Notes under the pieces: generated by a model
What the model was told of the DNA's origin: nothing
The model's input: only the letters and a program-made list of their open reading frames with translations
Databases searched by the model: none
Program-made: the position numbers and the translations under genes
Assembly: GCA_937996595.1 (NCBI GenBank)
Contig: CALKVC010000059.1
Span: forward strand, 1-13,815
Length of the DNA: 13,815 bases
Origin: an uncultured Chitinophagaceae bacterium
GTDB lineage: Bacteria; Bacteroidota; Bacteroidia; Chitinophagales; Chitinophagaceae
Direction of reading: 5' to 3'
Shown here: positions 12,855 through 13,815 of the stretch, in pieces
Numbering within the stretch: the stretch's first letter is position 1
Layout: each line of letters opens with the position of its first letter

Positions 12855-13815
12855 CTTTCTTCCATATCTTCTTTCATTTCTTCTGAAACGTTTACCAGTA
12901 TTTTGTCTATCCGCTGGCCGTCCATATCTATAATTTCAAAATGGAATCCTCTCCAGTCAAAAGATTCCCCGGTTACTGGTATATGTTCCAGTTCATGCAA
13001 TACAAAGCCGGCCAGGGTGTCAAATTCGTGCTCATCGTCTATCCATTCTGTCTTGTCAAAATAGCTCAGGAAGTCATAGAAATGTATCTGGGCGTCTACC
13101 AGGTATGTTCCATCATGCCTTTCAACGATCTCGTATTCATCCTGCCCGGTTTGCGGCACATCGCCAACAATGGCCTGCAGTATATCATTGATGGTGATCA
13201 TCCCTTCCAAAGTGCCGTATTCATTAACAATAAAACAGGTATGTATCTGTGATGCCTTGAATTTTTCGAGCAGCTGGTAAGCCTTGTTGTTTTCCGGAAC
13301 AAATAATGCAGGTTTGGTAATGTCGCCCAGCAATGTACCCGGTTCCGCTTTTACCATGTCTTTCACATATATCAACCCTTTTATATCATCAATGGAGCCA
13401 TCACAAACCGGGAAAGTGGAATAAACCACTTCCGAAAATTTTGTTTTGAAAGTGTCAATCGTGTCTTTTGCATCTACCCATACAATATCTGTACGGTGGG
13501 TCATCAGGGAAGTGATACTCCGGTCGCCCAGGTGAAACACCCGTTCTATGATATCCTTTTCACCTTCTTCAATGGCGCCGTGTTCGCTGCCTTCAGATAT
13601 CATCGCTTTTATTTCTTCTTCCGTAACCGAACTGTCGCTGGCTTTGGATATGTTGAAAATCTTGAAGATCACATTTGTGCTGCTGCTCAGGAGCCATACA
13701 AACGGGTGCATGGCTTTTGAAAGGATGATCATGGGACCGGCAATAATACGTGATATTTTTTCTGCCCGTATGAGGCCGAATTTCTTGGGTATCAGTTCTC
13801 CGAAAATAATTGACA
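12851..13815 (-). CDS. CNNM/CorC-type membrane protein (DUF21-CBS-CorC_HlyC), N-terminus cut by right edge
   Basis: C-terminal part of a hemolysin-C/CorC/CNNM-like protein, a family tied to Mg2+ (and in some cases Co2+) transport. The frame stays open to the window edge past the ATG at 13732. The visible upstream codons read GELIPKKFGLIRAEKI, the conserved end of the DUF21 membrane domain, so the ATG is internal. Then come a hydrophobic segment (HPFVWLLSSSTNVIFKIF), a linker helix (TEEEIKAMISEGSEHGAIEEGE), two CBS domains (first around MTHRTDIVWV to GLIYVKDMVK, second around FVPENN to MITINDIL), and a CorC_HlyC domain (DGTYLVDAQIHFYDFLSYF to RIDKILV), ending in an acidic tail. CBS pairs in this family sense adenine nucleotides. 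Its TAG overlaps the stop of the convergent DUF6702 gene, leaving no terminator between. Confidence 0.93.
   Translation of the reverse strand, partial: SIIFGELIPKKFGLIRAEKISRIIAGPMIILSKAMHPFVWLLSSSTNVIFKIFNISKASDSSVTEEEIKAMISEGSEHGAIEEGEKDIIERVFHLGDRSITSLMTHRTDIVWVDAKDTIDTFKTKFSEVVYSTFPVCDGSIDDIKGLIYVKDMVKAEPGTLLGDITKPALFVPENNKAYQLLEKFKASQIHTCFIVNEYGTLEGMITINDILQAIVGDVPQTGQDEYEIVERHDGTYLVDAQIHFYDFLSYFDKTEWIDDEHEFDTLAGFVLHELEHIPVTGESFDWRGFHFEIIDMDGQRIDKILVNVSEEMKEDMEES

Noticed and set aside
13730..13732. ATG at 13732 as the start of the CNNM-type gene
   Set aside because: The frame continues to the window edge and encodes GELIPKKFG, a conserved part of the family's membrane domain.
1..13815. 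Search for tRNA, rRNA, riboswitch, CRISPR array, insertion sequence or attachment site
   Set aside because: No cloverleaf-like segment, spaced repeat array, transposase motif or terminal inverted repeat was noticed by eye. A covariance-model scan was not possible, so small RNAs cannot be excluded.

Overview
The window looks like chromosomal DNA of a Bacteroidota bacterium, most likely a member of the Chitinophagaceae or a close relative. The evidence is two secreted proteins with type IX secretion (T9SS) C-terminal sorting domains, a DUF6702-type protein, a Bacteroidota-style peptidyl-tRNA hydrolase, AT-rich spacers with no obvious Shine-Dalgarno sequences, and moderate GC in the genes. It is core and lineage-typical accessory DNA. 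I see no phage, transposon, CRISPR array, tRNA or rRNA.

Left part, + strand (1-3210): the C-terminal motor of an FtsK/SpoIIIE DNA translocase, cut by the left edge, then peptidyl-tRNA hydrolase (pth), then a FAHD1-like fumarylacetoacetate hydrolase family enzyme that probably has its own promoter. An extended inverted repeat ends this block and overlaps the stop codon of the convergent gene.

Centre-left, - strand (3262-4677): a SRPBCC/AHSA1-like protein followed 27 bp later by a class I isoprenoid/terpenoid-synthase-fold enzyme with two aspartate-rich motifs. The pair is probably one operon. It diverges from two + strand secreted proteins (4784-6055): one with MORN/YwqK-like repeats and one unrecognised small exported protein. 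A perfect bidirectional terminator closes that block.

Centre-right, - strand (6165-9001): two paralogous T9SS cargo proteins of about 425 residues in tandem. The similarity continues about 180 bp upstream of each gene, so the duplication included the promoter region.

Right part: HupE/UreJ membrane protein and a large secreted M1 metallopeptidase on the - strand (12263 to 9266), with a DUF6702 protein divergent from them (12348-12854). I suspect that DUF6702 and the short HupE together match the two halves of long-form HupE proteins. The window ends inside a CNNM/CorC-family (DUF21-CBS-CorC_HlyC) membrane protein whose stop codon overlaps that of DUF6702.

No spacer without a gene reaches 300 bp. 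The two longest (7446-7723 and 9002-9265) hold the duplicated upstream regions and terminators. The best candidates for undescribed biology are the isoprenoid-fold enzyme with its SRPBCC partner and the M1-HupE-DUF6702 locus.
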